Positions 42,448 through 56,750 of a stretch of DNA of 64,000 bases are shown one piece after another; within the stretch, counting starts at the first letter, position 1; each line of letters starts with the position of its first letter. Source of the DNA: Collybia mongolica (Eukaryota; Basidiomycota; Agaricomycetes; Agaricales; Clitocybaceae); assembly GCA_013420905.1 (NCBI GenBank), contig JAAXNY010000006.1, positions 2,046,001-2,110,000 on the forward strand. Direction: 5' to 3'. A program made the translations under genes and the position numbers. The notes beneath the pieces were generated by a model. The model saw nothing but the letters and a program-made list of their open reading frames with translations, was not told the DNA's origin and made no database searches.

Positions 42448-45075
42448 CTACTCGTGAATCTCTTCCTCGATTTGGTCAATCACCTCATCGACCCACACCT
42501 CAATCTCTTCCTTCTCCTCCTCTACGGCCCTTGCCTTTCCATGCTTCTGCCCCAGTGTTTCACTACTCTCTTTCTTACAGAGTGCACGCCAGGCATTCCA
42601 TTCATCCACGAGACGTTTGCGAAGTGCAATAAGCTCCGCACTGACATTGCTCTCCTCGGCTGCGTCATCCTCGTCAAACGTACGACTGTATTCTCGTAGA
42701 TTCTTCCTTATCTGTCGCTGTTGCTCCTTGGTCAACAAAGTCATTGGACGAGGTCGCCAAATGAACTGTTTGAAGCGGTCTTGGATTTGTTTGGTCAGCT
42801 CTTGACCGCGGAAGTCCCAAATAGCAAAGCCGTTTTCGAGCTAAAAATCAACTAATATTTGAATAGATCTAAAAAAATGATTTTGGGTCATACCGTGTGT
42901 GTCCAAGCGCTTGCGCTGGTTGCCAAATATCGACCACTAGGATCCCATTCCACGTCCGTTACCCCATAATGATCAGCGGTGCCGAGTAGCTGGATCCCAC
43001 TGCCCCACTCTTCTTTTGAAACTTGACCTTCTCTACGACCAGCATCTTCCAAATTAAAATCAAGGTCCCAAAATTCGAGTTCTGATTTACTCGAAGAACC
43101 GACAGTCGCAAGGACCACATGACGACCACGCGGGGACCAACGGATGGCGTTACTCGTGCGAGATGGTAAAGTACCTACAGTGTGTGAATTTCGTGGCGCG
43201 CGTAGATTGGATCTGAACTTACGAAGAAGCTTAAAGTCGTTTTTGCCATGTTCCAACTGATAGAAGCTGACGTCGGTTTTGATCGTAATTCCCGGGCCGG
43301 GGTTACCAAGATTGGGGTCATTGCTCGAGACGATAGCAAAACGCTCCCCCTTGGGTTCCCACGAAAAATCTGTAACGGTATCTTAGAAAGAAGTCAGCAT
43401 GGTAGAGAAGTGGTAGAGCGGACGACAAACACCTTTGAGTTCCACGACTTCAACTGGATAGTCTTTTTCACGAACTCGAAAGATTTCTAAATTACAAAAG
43501 ATCGACTTTTTCGTTTTCGTATGGCGATCCACCTTGACGCAAAGGAAATCCCCTTGGTTCTGCCAATATAGTTTGCACTGCATGTCAACGATTGTTAGTT
43601 CCGGAAAATCTTATATCGCGTGGTGACTTACTTCAGTAACATTGAATAGATTCTTTTGTCGAAGAATTGTCCGGCTAGGGAAGCTGAGAAGGGTGACGCG
43701 CGCAGGCTGATTGATCACTTCGGGTGTCCAGTATACGAGCATATTTTCCCTTGCTTTTCTGGTGGTTACCTTGCTTCCGGACCCGTTGATCGCTGTTTTA
43801 ACATCTTTCTCCGCATCTTCCTTGTCTTTATCACCATGTGGGCACCACTCAAAATCGACGACCCCGTCAATTTTAAGGCTTTTCTTCCCGTGCAGATACA
43901 TGCTTGGGAGTTCATGCACACTGATCATCTGACCAGGTGTGATGCGAGCAACAAACTTGTCATCGGGGCTCCACTTTAAGGCAGGCCATTGCATCTGCTT
44001 TTTGATTCCTGGAGTTTCGTTGTCATTAGTGGTTGAGAACGTGCGAAGGAGATCGCCGGATTTAATGTCCCAGACGGCAATATTGTTCCCTTCGTCATCA
44101 GGTGAGAAATATTGGGGTCCTTGCAGAGCACCTTCAGGCACGACTATGGGTTCGTTCGACCATGTGACCAAGTATTGTTCACACGGAGAAAAGTCGATGA
44201 GCTTGACAAGAGGATGCGCGAACCGTTGCTGGGGTTTCCAAGAAGGTCCTCCCCATAAACGCACGCCTTGACGATGTAGAGTTGCAATATATGTGCCGAG
44301 GGGTGACCAAGCAACATACAAAAAATCTTTCCAATCCTGATGCAACGGTTCACAACGTAATATGAAATTGAAGATATGTTAGCTCACAGGTTTGTGTGCC
44401 AATTCGGATTGGGATGGTTTCCCATGCCAGTGAATCTCGACGTCTTCGCCGCGATATGTGACATATTGATCGCGACCTTGGGGATCAGCCAACCAGGCGC
44501 GAAGATGTTCCTACAGAGTAGTCAGCTTGGGACATTGCAGAAAGTGTAAAGTGTTGTACCCTGGAAGAATATTCTTCTAATTCGGGTTCCACATAAATTT
44601 CGTCTAGATCTGCGAATCTTTCGATGTCATTAAATCGGTTGATCTTGAACGTGTGCTTGGCGTCGAAAGGGTGATTATGTAGAGCGGAAAGGGCCAAGTT
44701 AGCATCGTCAACGTTCCGGAAATCTATGAATAGGAACCTGCAAAACAATGAGCTGAATGATAATAGCATGTTTACACAGACATGCCCTTTGCTTTTGCCC
44801 GTGGATTCGTCCCATGGCATGAAGATGTTTTCGGGCTTGATAGCGACGCCCTTTCGGGAAAATTCCTTCGCTACTTTCGCTAATAGCCTTTCTAACTTAG
44901 ATTTATCGATGATGGGAACTCCGTCCACAACCAATGTGTTGTCGAAGCCATCATCGTAATGGACTTGGTATCTACATGCGCGTTTTGTTACTTTCTCGCA
45001 AGTTGGAATGAGGAGTTTGACAAACTTTGCTTCGATATCAGAATAATCGATGTCTTCAAGTGTGGTTCCAGGCAT
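42448..45075 (-). CDS. PRT1: Translation initiation factor eIF3 subunit b (PRT1)
   Basis: The N-terminal part [17 protein letters not shown] is followed by an RRM (about residues 40-125; [24 protein letters not shown]), then a beta-propeller of WD-like blades ([69 protein letters not shown]), then [12 protein letters not shown] and FIWRPRP. The C-terminal helix is acidic. All are standard for eIF3b, a scaffold of the eIF3 complex on the 40S subunit. About seven introns are needed, for example 44972-45025. The intron after GKSKG could be GC-AG or GT-AG with one more residue. A longer N-terminus from 45156 is open, but ATG 45075 gives the usual start. Confidence 0.9.
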
Positions 45076-45264
45076 TTTGGCGAAAATTTGCTTCGCGAAT
45101 GTCTTCAGACTTTTTTCAAATTCACAACACTTGCTGTTTGTGTGTGTGAATGGCAAAGCTTCAAAAAATGTTGTTACGTAACAAAATAACTTTTTAAGCC
45201 GAGTTATTTATCCGTCTGGTAAGAATTCCTTCTTTACGGTGTTTAAGTAGGCCCAAGGTGCTGG
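45076..45264. promoter_or_regulatory. Probable bidirectional promoter (eIF3b / SLS1-like)
   Basis: The divergent starts are 189 bp apart, so control regions must overlap. No element was identified. Confidence 0.45.
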
Positions 45265-47985
45265 ATGTTGGTATTCCTCCGACGGTCGTCATGCCCCTCA
45301 TACCTGCGTCTCGAGCACAATACGACACATACCATCGTCTCTTTACTACGTCGTCGGTTCTCGTCGACTCATATTCCAGTGCCAGACACAACTCAGCTTT
45401 CCGGGCCTCGAAATATAACTGCGCGCCGTTCGACAGCTACAGTTGGGAAGGATACCCATAAAACAAGGACGAAACCAAAGGACAGTGTTGAACCTGAAGA
45501 ATCACGCCCAAATATCCTGGAACAAACCAAAGTCCAAGATTATTTAGACTATGTCGCGTCGACCAACAATTCCGTTACGTTAGAAGATATCGAGCGTTGC
45601 AAACCTAAGAAGCGTGCGACACCCGGGACGCTGGAATATGCGGAAGACTATAATTCACTTCTGGAAAACCTTGTTCGATCGTTTAGCAAGGTCCAACTGG
45701 CTCGGTTCTTGGAACTCTATGGTCTGGGACCTCCGGTGAAGCGAACTAAATGGTACTACGCCGAGAGCATCATCGAGCGCCAATGGAAATGGCCCTCCCT
45801 GACAGATATTCAGAAACGTCAGAGAGACTGGTCCGAAATAACATATAAAAGTGTGTCAAACTCACAGCTCGCTTCTTTATATGGGCACTGAGACGAAAAT
45901 ACAGCATTTCCGCTGAAGCCCAGTCAAGCATTTCTGATTCTTGGAAAAGGTTCTATCCTTGTTTTACTTTATTTTATTTTGAAAATCTGATAATTCTAAA
46001 ACTGCCATCTTTCTTCAAGATGGTATCAACCTTCTTTCTTTATCTCGAAAATACAATGTGCACGTCTCTTTTGCCGCGAATCCCCTCTCCTTAAGAGTAG
46101 AAGGACTACGAGGTTCGCTAGACAATATCAGTCAATACATCGCGAAGTTCAAGGATGTCAGTTGGCTCCCCTTCTGTTCAAGCTGCCTGTAAACTAATCA
46201 TTATAATATTCTTATCAGGACGTTAGGACCGAAATTTTCACTTTACCTGGAGGAAACCCTCCGAGATCGGATCTATTGCAGCGAATATCGCGTATAACAG
46301 GTGTATTAACTGAAAATATCAGAGAATCCTCAGTGAGTCGCCAAATTTGCCATTTCCCATTGTATTGAGCGTTTTTAGATTTGTATGACATATAGAAATG
46401 CCGAACATCAAGCAGTCAATGCTGCGAGGAAGCTCACAATGCGTTCTGTATTTGAGGTGTGTTTTGTCTTCATATAACAATCTGGACTCATTGTGTTTTC
46501 CTAGCCTTCTTCGGTATCTACATTAGTTGAGATCCAGAAACCTGCATTGGAGACGAACATATTCCAACATACCTACTCCCTTTATCCATTTCTATCTTCC
46601 CGATCCTTACCATGGGATGCAGTTGCGGGTAGTTTATTTCGGTTACGCCGCGTCGGAGAATGGTTAAGAGTTAATCCCAGAGAAGGAGCTCTAACAGCCT
46701 CAGGAGGCACTGCACTGACCATGAATAAGTGAGCAGCCTTTGCAATTTATTTGCATAGTTTTGAATTATTATTTTCCAGCGACCGGGTTGATATACGTCA
46801 TACCTTACTTCGCCGATTAGCCATCCTTTCACAGAATCAGAAGGCAACTACGTCACATAGGGAAGTAATCGCATGGTAAGTCTGTATATTTTAGATAATT
46901 GTTTCCAGAGACTAAGTCTACCTCAGCTTCGGACATGTTTTGGCATGTACCGCACCATCTCAGCGAGCGACGATCGTTTCTCCTCCTCAAGCACAAGGTG
47001 AACTGTCTCAATTGTTGACATGGGCGCAGAGCCAAAAGCGAATTTTCATACCAAGGTCTGCTAAATATCGTACAGCGGGGTCACAACATCTAACTCAGGT
47101 TTGTAGCCTACCCGCACCCCTTCTGGACTCAAAGCGCGCGCAGCAACGCCTACTCCATAGAGTCCTATATCAAGTCCTACCAAGCCAGTCAGAAACTGAA
47201 CCGCCCCCTGAACCTTCGCATTCCACCGGTTTTTTCAAGGCCGAATGCCACATTACCGTGCCAAATCCATCAGTTCAGTCCTTATCCATTGAGGATCACA
47301 AGGTCGTCGACAATCCAGACACATTAACTTCGGTCCTGACTCCAAAATACTGGACGGGAGTGGACACTAGAATAGATCTTATGCTGCCCAATTGGTTTGT
47401 TCATCAAAGTTTCAGGTCGGCCTTCCTCATTGACATTTTATTCAGTTCGATGGACATTCGCTTCTTTGCTTCTGATTCAACAACCGTAGCCAAAGACTTG
47501 TCGCCACAGGGTTTGCAAGCCTACTTCAGGCAACTACAATCATTGTTCGTGTCCATGTATTTCTATGATGCCTTCCCCTGATCAAAGTTTTAGCCTATCT
47601 TCTACTGAGGGCGGGGCGTCACTACCTGATCCTCCACTATCTTTTGTGCATCAAGGGGTAACATATGGCCTCAAGTCGACCTGCAGTGTTCGTCAAAGTG
47701 CAGAGTCCTCCCAGATCCAATCTCCAGAATCAGCCCAAAGCACACTCCATACCGTGAGTGAGAGCATTCTTGACTTGGATAGCAACGAAAAATACACGAC
47801 TTGTGAGGTAAGTCGTCTTTTGGGAGGAGTCAGTGTTCGGGTTGCTGAATTGTGATCAGTTGAGATGTCCAGACGTTACCTCGTACGACTCATGGACGTC
47901 GTTTCTCCACACATGTGATCGACTCGTTGCTCTCACCTCGCGGCCTATTCCCGCAAGTAATATTCCAGACATCCCGTTGTCTTAA
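45265..47985 (+). CDS. SLS1-like mitochondrial inner-membrane-bound regulator
   Basis: The N-terminus MLVFLRRSSCPSYLRLEHN ... RRRFSST reads as a mitochondrial presequence. Residues around 125-190 (SFSKVQLARFLELYGLGPP, ESIIERQWKWPSLTDIQKR) match the start of the SLS1 domain, and FLILGKDGINLLSLSRKYNVHVSF and DNISQYIAKF continue it. SLS1 proteins tie mitochondrial transcription or mRNA to translation on the inner membrane. About nine introns are needed. One is 42 nt (45851-45892), inferred because TGA at 45890 would otherwise stop the protein. Other joints near 46120-46200, 46330, 46460, 46731, 46877 and 47540 use clear GT/AG signals; exact exon limits around 47050-47100 and 47550 are uncertain. 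Confidence 0.65.
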
Positions 47986-48213
47986 TTATTTCCAAGAAGC
48001 ATCAGTCATTATTTATGATCACAGAACTGGTTGTTGCGAGCAAAACTAATAATACCATAATCAGTCATAAAAGTATACCGTCACTCCATTAGTGATTTGG
48101 AATTCTTATTATAATATTTTTTCAAGATAAAGCAGATGATAATTCCATCATACCCAAGGCATATATAAATCGCAAGAGGGGCAAACAGGCAGTACAGTAT
48201 GCGATCATCAATT

Positions 48214-51200
48214 TCAACTTCGCTTGCGTTTTTTGTTGGCTTTCTCTGTTCTCCTTTTGGCTCGAAGCTGTGAAGGGCGGTTAAGGTGTGAAAAACTGCT
48301 ATATGGTGGAACTAACTTCTTTTTTCATTCTCGAGTCAACCATTGTATATCGCCCTTTAACACCCTTTGGCCTACCTTTAATACCTTTATGGGCACCTTT
48401 TGCAACCACCAGCTTGATGTCTTTCTTTGCCTTCTGGCCTGATGACATGCCTTTCCGCATCAGTTTCTCAATCTGTTGGGCCTTCTCACGCTCTGACATA
48501 TCTGCAGTTGAGTTCACGCCTTCAGCTTTCTTCATAGCCTTCTCCAGTCGCTGGTGTGCTTTGAACTTTTTTCGTGCTTTCGCTTCCGCTACTTTCTTAA
48601 TTGGTCGCGCGTCGAGGGCTCTCTGTTTCTCTCTGAGTGCAGCAACGGCCTCCTTTGTGATGGGTAGATTGGGTTTGTAGAACTTGGCCTCGTCATCCAA
48701 GAACCACGAAGGGAGGCCTTCTCTCGAATTTAGAGAATATCGACTGAACCCATCGTTGATCAACTGTGTTTTTGTCGTCTGGCGGTTAACGAGTTGCTGG
48801 GCGATGGTGACTGCTTCTGGCGTTAGGAGACCAAGATCTATAACGGAGCATTAGAAGTATTTTGCCAACATATTGTGAACCATCGCACTTCTGATTTTCG
48901 CTTTCTTGACATCATCTTCATTCTCATTTTTAACATCCCACATTTCCAAATCATCGTCCTGCGCACGTGGTACCGCTTTGAAATCATTTTCGTCGACTGA
49001 GGATACCTGAGTAGAAAGATTAGTACAATAAACAAAAACACACAGTTGATATCTCACCGTATCGTCCCATGCTCCTTCTTGTTCATCATCGTCGACATCC
49101 ATGTCATCCAATTCGTCGTCTTCTTCCTTGTCTTCAACGTAGTCAATGCCCTCCATCTCGGCGAAGACATCCTGGCTGAACCAGACTTGCGCAGCCTTAC
49201 TGGTTGCACCTGCGTTTTTCGATTCTTCTAGTTTTGTGATGAGTCGCGCGCGTTTGGATAGTTGTGGCGTAGGGGCCTCAGTATGTGGCCTTTTCTTCCC
49301 GACAACGGTCGGTCTACTGGCATGGACCGTTTCGTCATCGTCTGAGCTGTCGCCGCCAGACGAGGACTCCTCTTCGAACTTTCTCACCTGTTTCGTTTTC
49401 TCCCAGCCACCTGCTTCGCTGTCGTCCTCTTCATCACTCTGATTAGACTGGATGCCGTACCACTCTCCTCGCTCAGCATTGCTCCGTCTTGCTTCCATCA
49501 CCTTGAACTTAGCATTTCTCTCACGCAACCTCTCCTGGTATGCGTCATATAACCCATCTAATTCGACTTCTAGTCCTTTCATTCTCTGTTCCCTCTCCTC
49601 CCCAGAATGTAGGAACGCATCGTCCTCGCCATCCATGTCTTTCTTGTCATCGTCGTCGCTTTCGATCATCACATCGCCGTCCTCACCAATGAGCCTCGAT
49701 ATACCTCCATGCTTCCATAGCCTGTTTTCTGTACCCCCAAGATCGAATATGTCATCTTGTCCTATTCCAAGCGCAGCATCTTGCTGTTCCAGGCCGATAT
49801 CCAGCGGTGCGGTCATTTGAAGTTGCATCCGCTGGATCGTGCGGGTTTTCACTTCATTGGCGCGACGTCGTTCGCGCTTCGTACGAGCGGCGGCTTCAGC
49901 ATTTAAGCGTTCAAGCTGGGGAATAATCAGTCATTGGTTTGACGTAAAACGAGGGTAAGACTGACTTCTTCGGATATTTCTTGTTCCTCGTCAATATTTT
50001 CTATAATTTCGGCAGTTTCTGTCAGCTCTTCAGCATCCTTTGTTATGTTATCCAGGCCGAGCTGAGACTTATAGTTAGTCTGACGATAGATCTGACCTAA
50101 GTGGTACAAACCTCTTCCCGAAGAGCTAAACGCCATTTGAGTAGCGTCTTGAAATCACCTTTACCGAGAACTTTCAAGTCTTCGCAATTCGCTTTCACGT
50201 CTGGTGACGTTAATTCAAAGGCCAACCACCTAACGCTTATCAGCGAAAAGAGTGAAGGAAACAGAGGGTTGAGGACGGACTCACTCCTTTTCTTCCTCAG
50301 TGTCAAAAGTAATCTGATTGCCAGTACCAAGTATCGCAACGGGGTCAGCTCCCCTGATAAATTCGCTCGCGGAGATTGTTTTAAAGAGAGTGTAATCCCC
50401 ATCCGCATAACCGTCGCGGTGGCGCCGTTTTTTCTCAGGGTGAAACACATTTGCCTGTGCATTATTGGCGGACGAGCCCTTGTCCACGCCAGTCTCCGCA
50501 GATTCAATGTCCTTGAAGACATGTCTAGGATCCAGGAACTTGGGGTCGATGTATTTTGGCGCCAGGAAGTCACGGCAAACAACAAAAATTTCAGCAGAAA
50601 CGTTCCTAATTCGCTCATTTATCAAGGTGTCATGAATATCGCGCGGGAGCGACGCACCTTGACGATGGAGGCTTCGTTGCCTCTACTTTTCCAAATAACT
50701 GGTTAAATACCCAGATGAGATTGTTGTAATCCACACTACGGAAGACTTTGGTAACGAAGGTTCCGCCTTTAGCGAGGAATTCGACTGCAAGTTTCAAGCT
50801 CATTAATACAAGCTCTGACTGGCTGTATGCATCTTGGATCCAAGCAGTTCCGACGTTCGGAGCACCGTCGTGAAGAACGACATCAGCTCTCCAGTCTTTG
50901 AGTTCCCCCCGGATTAGATTGCGGCATTGCGGAGTGGTGATATCAGATGCAAATGTGACTACGCGCGGTATGGGCTTAATGGGTACAAGGTCGACACCTT
51001 GACCAAGGGTTACTAAAGACCCGGTGGATAAGGTCGTATAACTCACCAACAATCACGCTATTTACAGGCATATATTTGCTAGCAACCTGTAGCCACCCAC
51101 CAGGCGCAGCACACAGATCGATTGTACATCGCGCAGTTTCTAGAAATGCATATTTCTTGTTCAATTGTATTAACTTGAAAGCCGAACGGGCTCGATATCC

Positions 51201-51330
51201 TTGCTCCCTTGAGGATAGATTTCCTTTAGTTGAATAGGTTGATAAGAAGATGTGAGTAATATATGCACTTAGCGAGCTTATAGTACTTGTCAAGACGACC
51301 TTTTCCTGTTTTCTTCTGGACTTTTCCCAT
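48214..51330 (-). CDS. SPB1: SPB1 rRNA 2'-O-methyltransferase (27S pre-rRNA)
   Basis: Starts [20 protein letters not shown], then an FtsJ/RrmJ methyltransferase domain: [29 protein letters not shown] (SAM site), [13 protein letters not shown] and [11 protein letters not shown], which include the K-D-K residues of the catalytic tetrad. The middle ([14 protein letters not shown]) and the acidic region rich in Asp/Glu and Ser precede a basic C-terminal domain ([33 protein letters not shown]) and the tail KRKRS. This is the SPB1 architecture; the enzyme methylates 25S rRNA in the nucleolus and is needed for 60S subunits. Roughly eight introns; the last is about 50 nt before the exon ending at 48214. 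It is divergent from the DUF423 gene. Confidence 0.9.
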
Positions 51331-51466
51331 GATGAAGTGACAGGACGCAGTTGAGCGTGCTGATCGGGTATCGGATGCGCAAAAAACATGTTGTCTGGTG
51401 TTTCTTCGATCAAATGTCTAGTGCGAAATCTACCCGTCTAATTTCCATAGTACTTATACACTCAAG
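51331..51466. promoter_or_regulatory. Probable bidirectional promoter (SPB1 / DUF423)
   Basis: Start codons are 136 bp apart on opposite strands. No motif identified. Confidence 0.45.
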
Positions 51467-52137
51467 ATGACCAGTCAAAGCCCCGTTACGCCTTTATTAC
51501 CTCGTCCCTGGGCTGGATCTCAACTACTATGGAAGTCGGGAGCAATTATAGGCGAGTTTCCTGAACGATGACTGCCAAAATTTCATTCAATGAAAGTCGT
51601 TTGTAGCGTCTGTTGGGATTGTTGCAGGGGCATTTGGAGGTAACAAATGTCAGGCAGGTATATTGGAGACAAACTGAGAGTTACCAGCGCACGGCCTTAG
51701 ACGAAGACCTGGTATAACGCCAGAGGGCTTACAGGCGTGGCAGACCGCTTCACAGTATGCTGTAAGGTAGACTTGTGCTGTAGTAAACATATCCTCACAT
51801 GGCTTCGTCAGGTTTACAATGGCCTTGCACTTTTTCTAGTATCCTTACACCCGCGATTCTCATTGCACCGCTTCTCTGGACCAGCTATCGCAGCAGGAGG
51901 ACTGGTTTTTTCTGGAAGCATCATGGCCCTAGTATTGGGGGGCAATCGGTGGGTCACGTGTTATTCTTGGATATGGGATTGAGTGACCACGGTTGAATAG
52001 ATTGAAATTCCTTGGGCCTGTAACGCCCATAAGCGGAATGCTGATGATTGCGGGGTGAGTAAAATATAGGTCGTTCATTCTGTGGAATGTTTGTCATATT
52101 GATGAATTACGGTAGATACATTTCCCTTGCGCTATAG
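51467..52137 (+). CDS. DUF423 (YgdD/TMEM256-like) small membrane protein (134 aa)
   Basis: Six exons, phases consistent: 51467-51551, 51607-51639, 51688-51761, 51812-51948, 52001-52054, 52116-52137. The spliced product reads WKSGAIIGASVGIVAGAFGAHGL, QTASQYAVYNGLALFLV, AAGGLVFSGSIMALVLGGNR, then GPVTPISGMLMIAGYISLAL. That is the DUF423 pattern with four membrane segments and the conserved GAFGAHGL. The role of the family is unknown. Only the first 51 codons and one inner exon are visible as plain ORFs, so the gene would be missed without splicing. The first intron uses GC-AG (ATAG|GCGAGT). Confidence 0.75.
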
Positions 52138-52508
52138 AAGAGAACATTTATATGACTGTAGCATACGCTACGTAGTGTGTATGTAGCAACCTTGGAATAC
52201 TTAAGCTTTCTTTTTTTTTTTCCTTCAAAGTTTTATATACCCCTGGCAACGCGTGAGGTGGTCAGAACGCACGTGACAGACGCGATGCGTGGCAACTCCG
52301 ACATCAACAAGCAAAGAGCCTCAAGGCAGCTTGGCTGGGAACCGCCACCACGACAGCAAATCTGCACATAAGCATAAGTATATTTCTCATCTCCGTCTTA
52401 GTATTCAGGTTCCCCACCACTTGTCTAACTCTTTCTTATTCCTCGCTCGCATAGCTGAGCCCATCTCTGCATTCTTCTCTTCCCGTGAGCCACCCGCCAG
52501 TGCCCACC
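52138..52508. other. Intergenic, no feature recognised
   Basis: Contains a T-run and pyrimidine-rich stretches before the next gene. Nothing else noted. Confidence 0.5.
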
Positions 52509-54560
52509 ATGTCACATGTCCGCCCGCCTCTCTCTCAATCCCTATCCTTGCCCGCCACATCCTCCTCAAGTATCGTCCCTAGAGTCCCCAAGCGTCGACT
52601 AGCCTCTACCCCAGAGTTGGAATTTTTTACACCCGCGGCATCCTCTTTCAATCCTCGCCCCTATGCTCCACACACTGCGTCTCCGTCCAGTTCCTTTCCC
52701 AGACCGACCAGTCTGGTCCGAAATCATGGACGCGCACTTGAGCCTCACACATTACCACCCGCTGGTATGGACCCTCAACTCACGGATCCTAACGTCATCT
52801 TTGTACATCCCCCCTTCACTACATTTCCCAACTCGCATCTTCATCCGGATGGTTTATCGTACCAGCTGATGGCTGAAAATCCTGAGTGGTTTCTTGATGC
52901 GGATGATTTCATATCCCAACACAACCCTAACATGCATGCGATACCGTATCCTCCTCATCTAGAACCACCACGAGGATGGTGTCCTGCCAAGAAAAAGGAT
53001 CTTCGAGACAGGGGTCCAGAAGGTTGGCCTGAAGGGGAGGAACCACGTCTGAGGTGTACTTTTTGCAGAAGGACATATGCAGGGGTCAACGCGAAGAGCA
53101 TGTGGAGGCGCCACGTTTTTGAGAAGCATAAAATTGCCATGTCTAATCGACGTGATGGCTCAGAACGGCCTCGTGGGCGTGGATCAAACAGTGAGTAAAT
53201 CGTGAATCCCACCAGTGTTCCAACTAAAATTGTAGTAGAGGAAAATAAACAGGTATCAAGTAAACCTTATCATCAATCCCATGACAGTCTTGTTAGTATG
53301 AGCGTTGCTCCTCACACTGAACCCCGTAATGTTTCGCACAAGTCAAAGTTTCGCTCTTTGCTTCCAATTCCTCCTCCAGACGAGTATAAGCAGCGGCGAA
53401 ATTCCATGAGAGGTAAAAGCGGTCCTCCTACACCATCAGCATCTAGAGGTACCCAAGAGGAATTCCCTATGTTTATTGGCGATGGTGGATTAGCTCGAAG
53501 CCAACCGCTCTCGCGACCCCATATTCCGCCGCTCAGTCCCCCACTCACCCCTCAAACATCGAGCTCCTCTGACAACCCACCGATGGAAAGTGAATCTTCG
53601 AGACTTTCCGCTTCTCCTACGCGTGTAGTTCCTGCTGTGCCACCATCCCCATACGACCCTCTCCTCACTCCCTCCTTCCGACACTCACCTCCACGTCTCC
53701 CATCCGACCAGCCTTGGCGCTTTCCCAGTCCAAGCCACCCATTACATTCTCGTTCTCGCGAGTTATCGCTGAGCATGCTCATCCGGAACATGGAGAGCCC
53801 AAATCTCAAAAGTTCTCCTGTGATAGGTGAAAGCCCGCAACCGCTGCAGGCATCACCCATGCCCAGCCCGCACAGTCTCAATTCCACTCGCCCGAAGCGA
53901 ACCATTCTTGATCTGGACACACCTGAGAGTATGGCAAAGCTGCCAAGGCCTTCTCCTCGAGCCTTGTTCACGCGAGGCCGAATTTCTCTTCCAACAGGAT
54001 ATCACTCACCTCATAAACAATTGCGCTATCGAATTGAAGAGTCTCCTCTTCGTCGTACCCTAGGAACAACATCGAAAACTCACAAACACTCAAGCCTGGA
54101 GTTGACCGATGATTGGCTTTCAGCAGCTTCTCTGACAACATCGACGTCAAGCCTTGACACCTTGGAACTTTTGGCAAACACTGACCCTTTCGTTACTTTG
54201 TACCCTCCATGGGGATCCATTGAAAATGGACAAACGAACACCCAAGCCAATGCCAGCTCTCCTGATACCAGTCCTGAGGCTGAGAGTCCTGTTTTGAGAA
54301 ACAGCACACTGCCATCGGGGGGCGGCCTTGGAATTGGCCTGTTAGGCCCATTTACTCTGCCGGATGATGATTTAGTTCGAGCGGGGGATGACAGTGACTT
54401 TGACAAGATACTCACTTATCCATCGCTCACCGATGAAGAGGGTGATGAAGCCGAAGTCGCAACATTCCTAGCGGACCGTGGCAAGAATGGTGTTGAAGAT
54501 ATCCCGAGAACTACGCCGCCGTTGAAGAAGAGGAGATTGGCTACCGATTACAATCATTGA
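52509..54560 (+). CDS. Ser/Pro-rich protein with one zinc-finger-like motif (668 aa)
   Basis: Two exons, 52509-53190 and 53236-54560. The first 80 residues are Ser/Pro-rich. At about residues 190-220 LRCTFCRRTYAGVNAKSMW followed by RRHVFEKHKI gives C-x2-C ... H-x4-H, a C2H2-like finger. The rest is disordered, with many SP/TP sites, basic patches (KRTILDLDTPES, PLKKRRLATDYN) and acidic stretches near the end. A nuclear DNA-binding regulator is possible. I do not recognise a named orthologue. ATG 52509 has a good context (CACCATGTC) and opens the longest frame. Confidence 0.7.
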
Positions 54561-55281
54561 TTGGTTGGCTGAACAATTTGAAGCCACCTATTTTAATCCA
54601 TCGTTATGTCTCATTGCTATGCTTTGCCGAATGTTAAACTGTATGTTCTCGAATTGTTATCTCTTCCGATACATTTATCTAGTCTCGTCACTTTTTTTTT
54701 GTAATAACAATATTACCCGACTGGAACTATATTTACCGAATTCAGCAACCCTTTACTTGTTTCAGTCGATTGTCGCGCCCAAGATGTATATGCTGTTTGA
54801 ACTGTCTACCGTACTTGTGCCCATACATATGTTTATCAACTGAAGTTGTGCCAAATGCATCGCTTTAGCGAGATTGCAGTGCAGATGTAATTGACAAATC
54901 GATTATAAGTATGGTGATGATCAGAATTGACGGGGCCGGAAGTCCAACAGCAACAATATGGGGCTGCGTGGGAAATTTGTTCGAATTTGGAACAGGAACC
55001 ATGAGCTCAACTCATTGATCTTGCAACCACGACATATAACCCTGTCCTGCCCTTCTTCCTCTTTCCTTCTCAGTTTCTTTAGATTCTACAAAGGTAATTC
55101 TTCACTTATTGATCATTCACTCATGCCGTCCTTCTCCATCCTCCTTTTGGCACTTTTATTCACGTTTCAGCCTCATCTTTTGTTTACAGGAGTTTCTTTG
55201 CTTCACCGATAAACGACACGACGCCAACCTCTTACTCACGATCAACCTTCCAAAGCGCTCTAGAATATCTCCAGGAACGGA
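54561..55281. other. Intergenic upstream of the Rac gene
   Basis: No gene recognised. Short ORFs here are leucine/phenylalanine-rich pyrimidine translations. Confidence 0.5.
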
Positions 55282-56227
<946 letters not shown>

Positions 56228-56750
56228 GGATACTCTACCAAATTGAATATTCCATTTCGGAGATGGATTGTATCGTCGTACTATATCACGCCATTTATGT
56301 CCTTGCTCCACGTTCATGATTTCTATGTTTCTCTCTCTTCCTGACTTACTCTCAATTGGATGTCGATGGTTTCACGGCTGTCCCACCAAATACTTACTGT
56401 TCACCCAAGCTCGAACGAATGTCAATTTCAGCCATGAATTCAATATGAATATGTGATCCAATTTTGGAATTAGGTCATATGACAGTCCATGATCATCAAT
56501 AACAAAGATGAGAGTTTACATCGAGCCCGTTGCTGTTCTTTCCTGTCCATTCGTTTGTCCTCCGTTTCAAGTGTATCTCCCGCACTTTTCATTCTTTTAA
56601 GCCGGGACACTTCTTACTTCGTTGTTATTAACTCTCCAACTGATTCAATCTCATTCGTCTACCCAAGTCCTATGTGCTCCATTCCCGTCTGAGTCTACTG
56701 TGTAGGTCCCCACGCCCCTCTCGTTCAGCATCCCCTGATGTGGTCCAGTA
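56228..56750. other. Intergenic, no feature recognised
   Basis: About 520 bases between two plus-strand genes with no gene or RNA seen. Confidence 0.5.

Noticed and set aside
51467..52137. No gene at this place, only short ORFs
   Set aside because: Joining six exons gives a full DUF423 protein with consistent phases.
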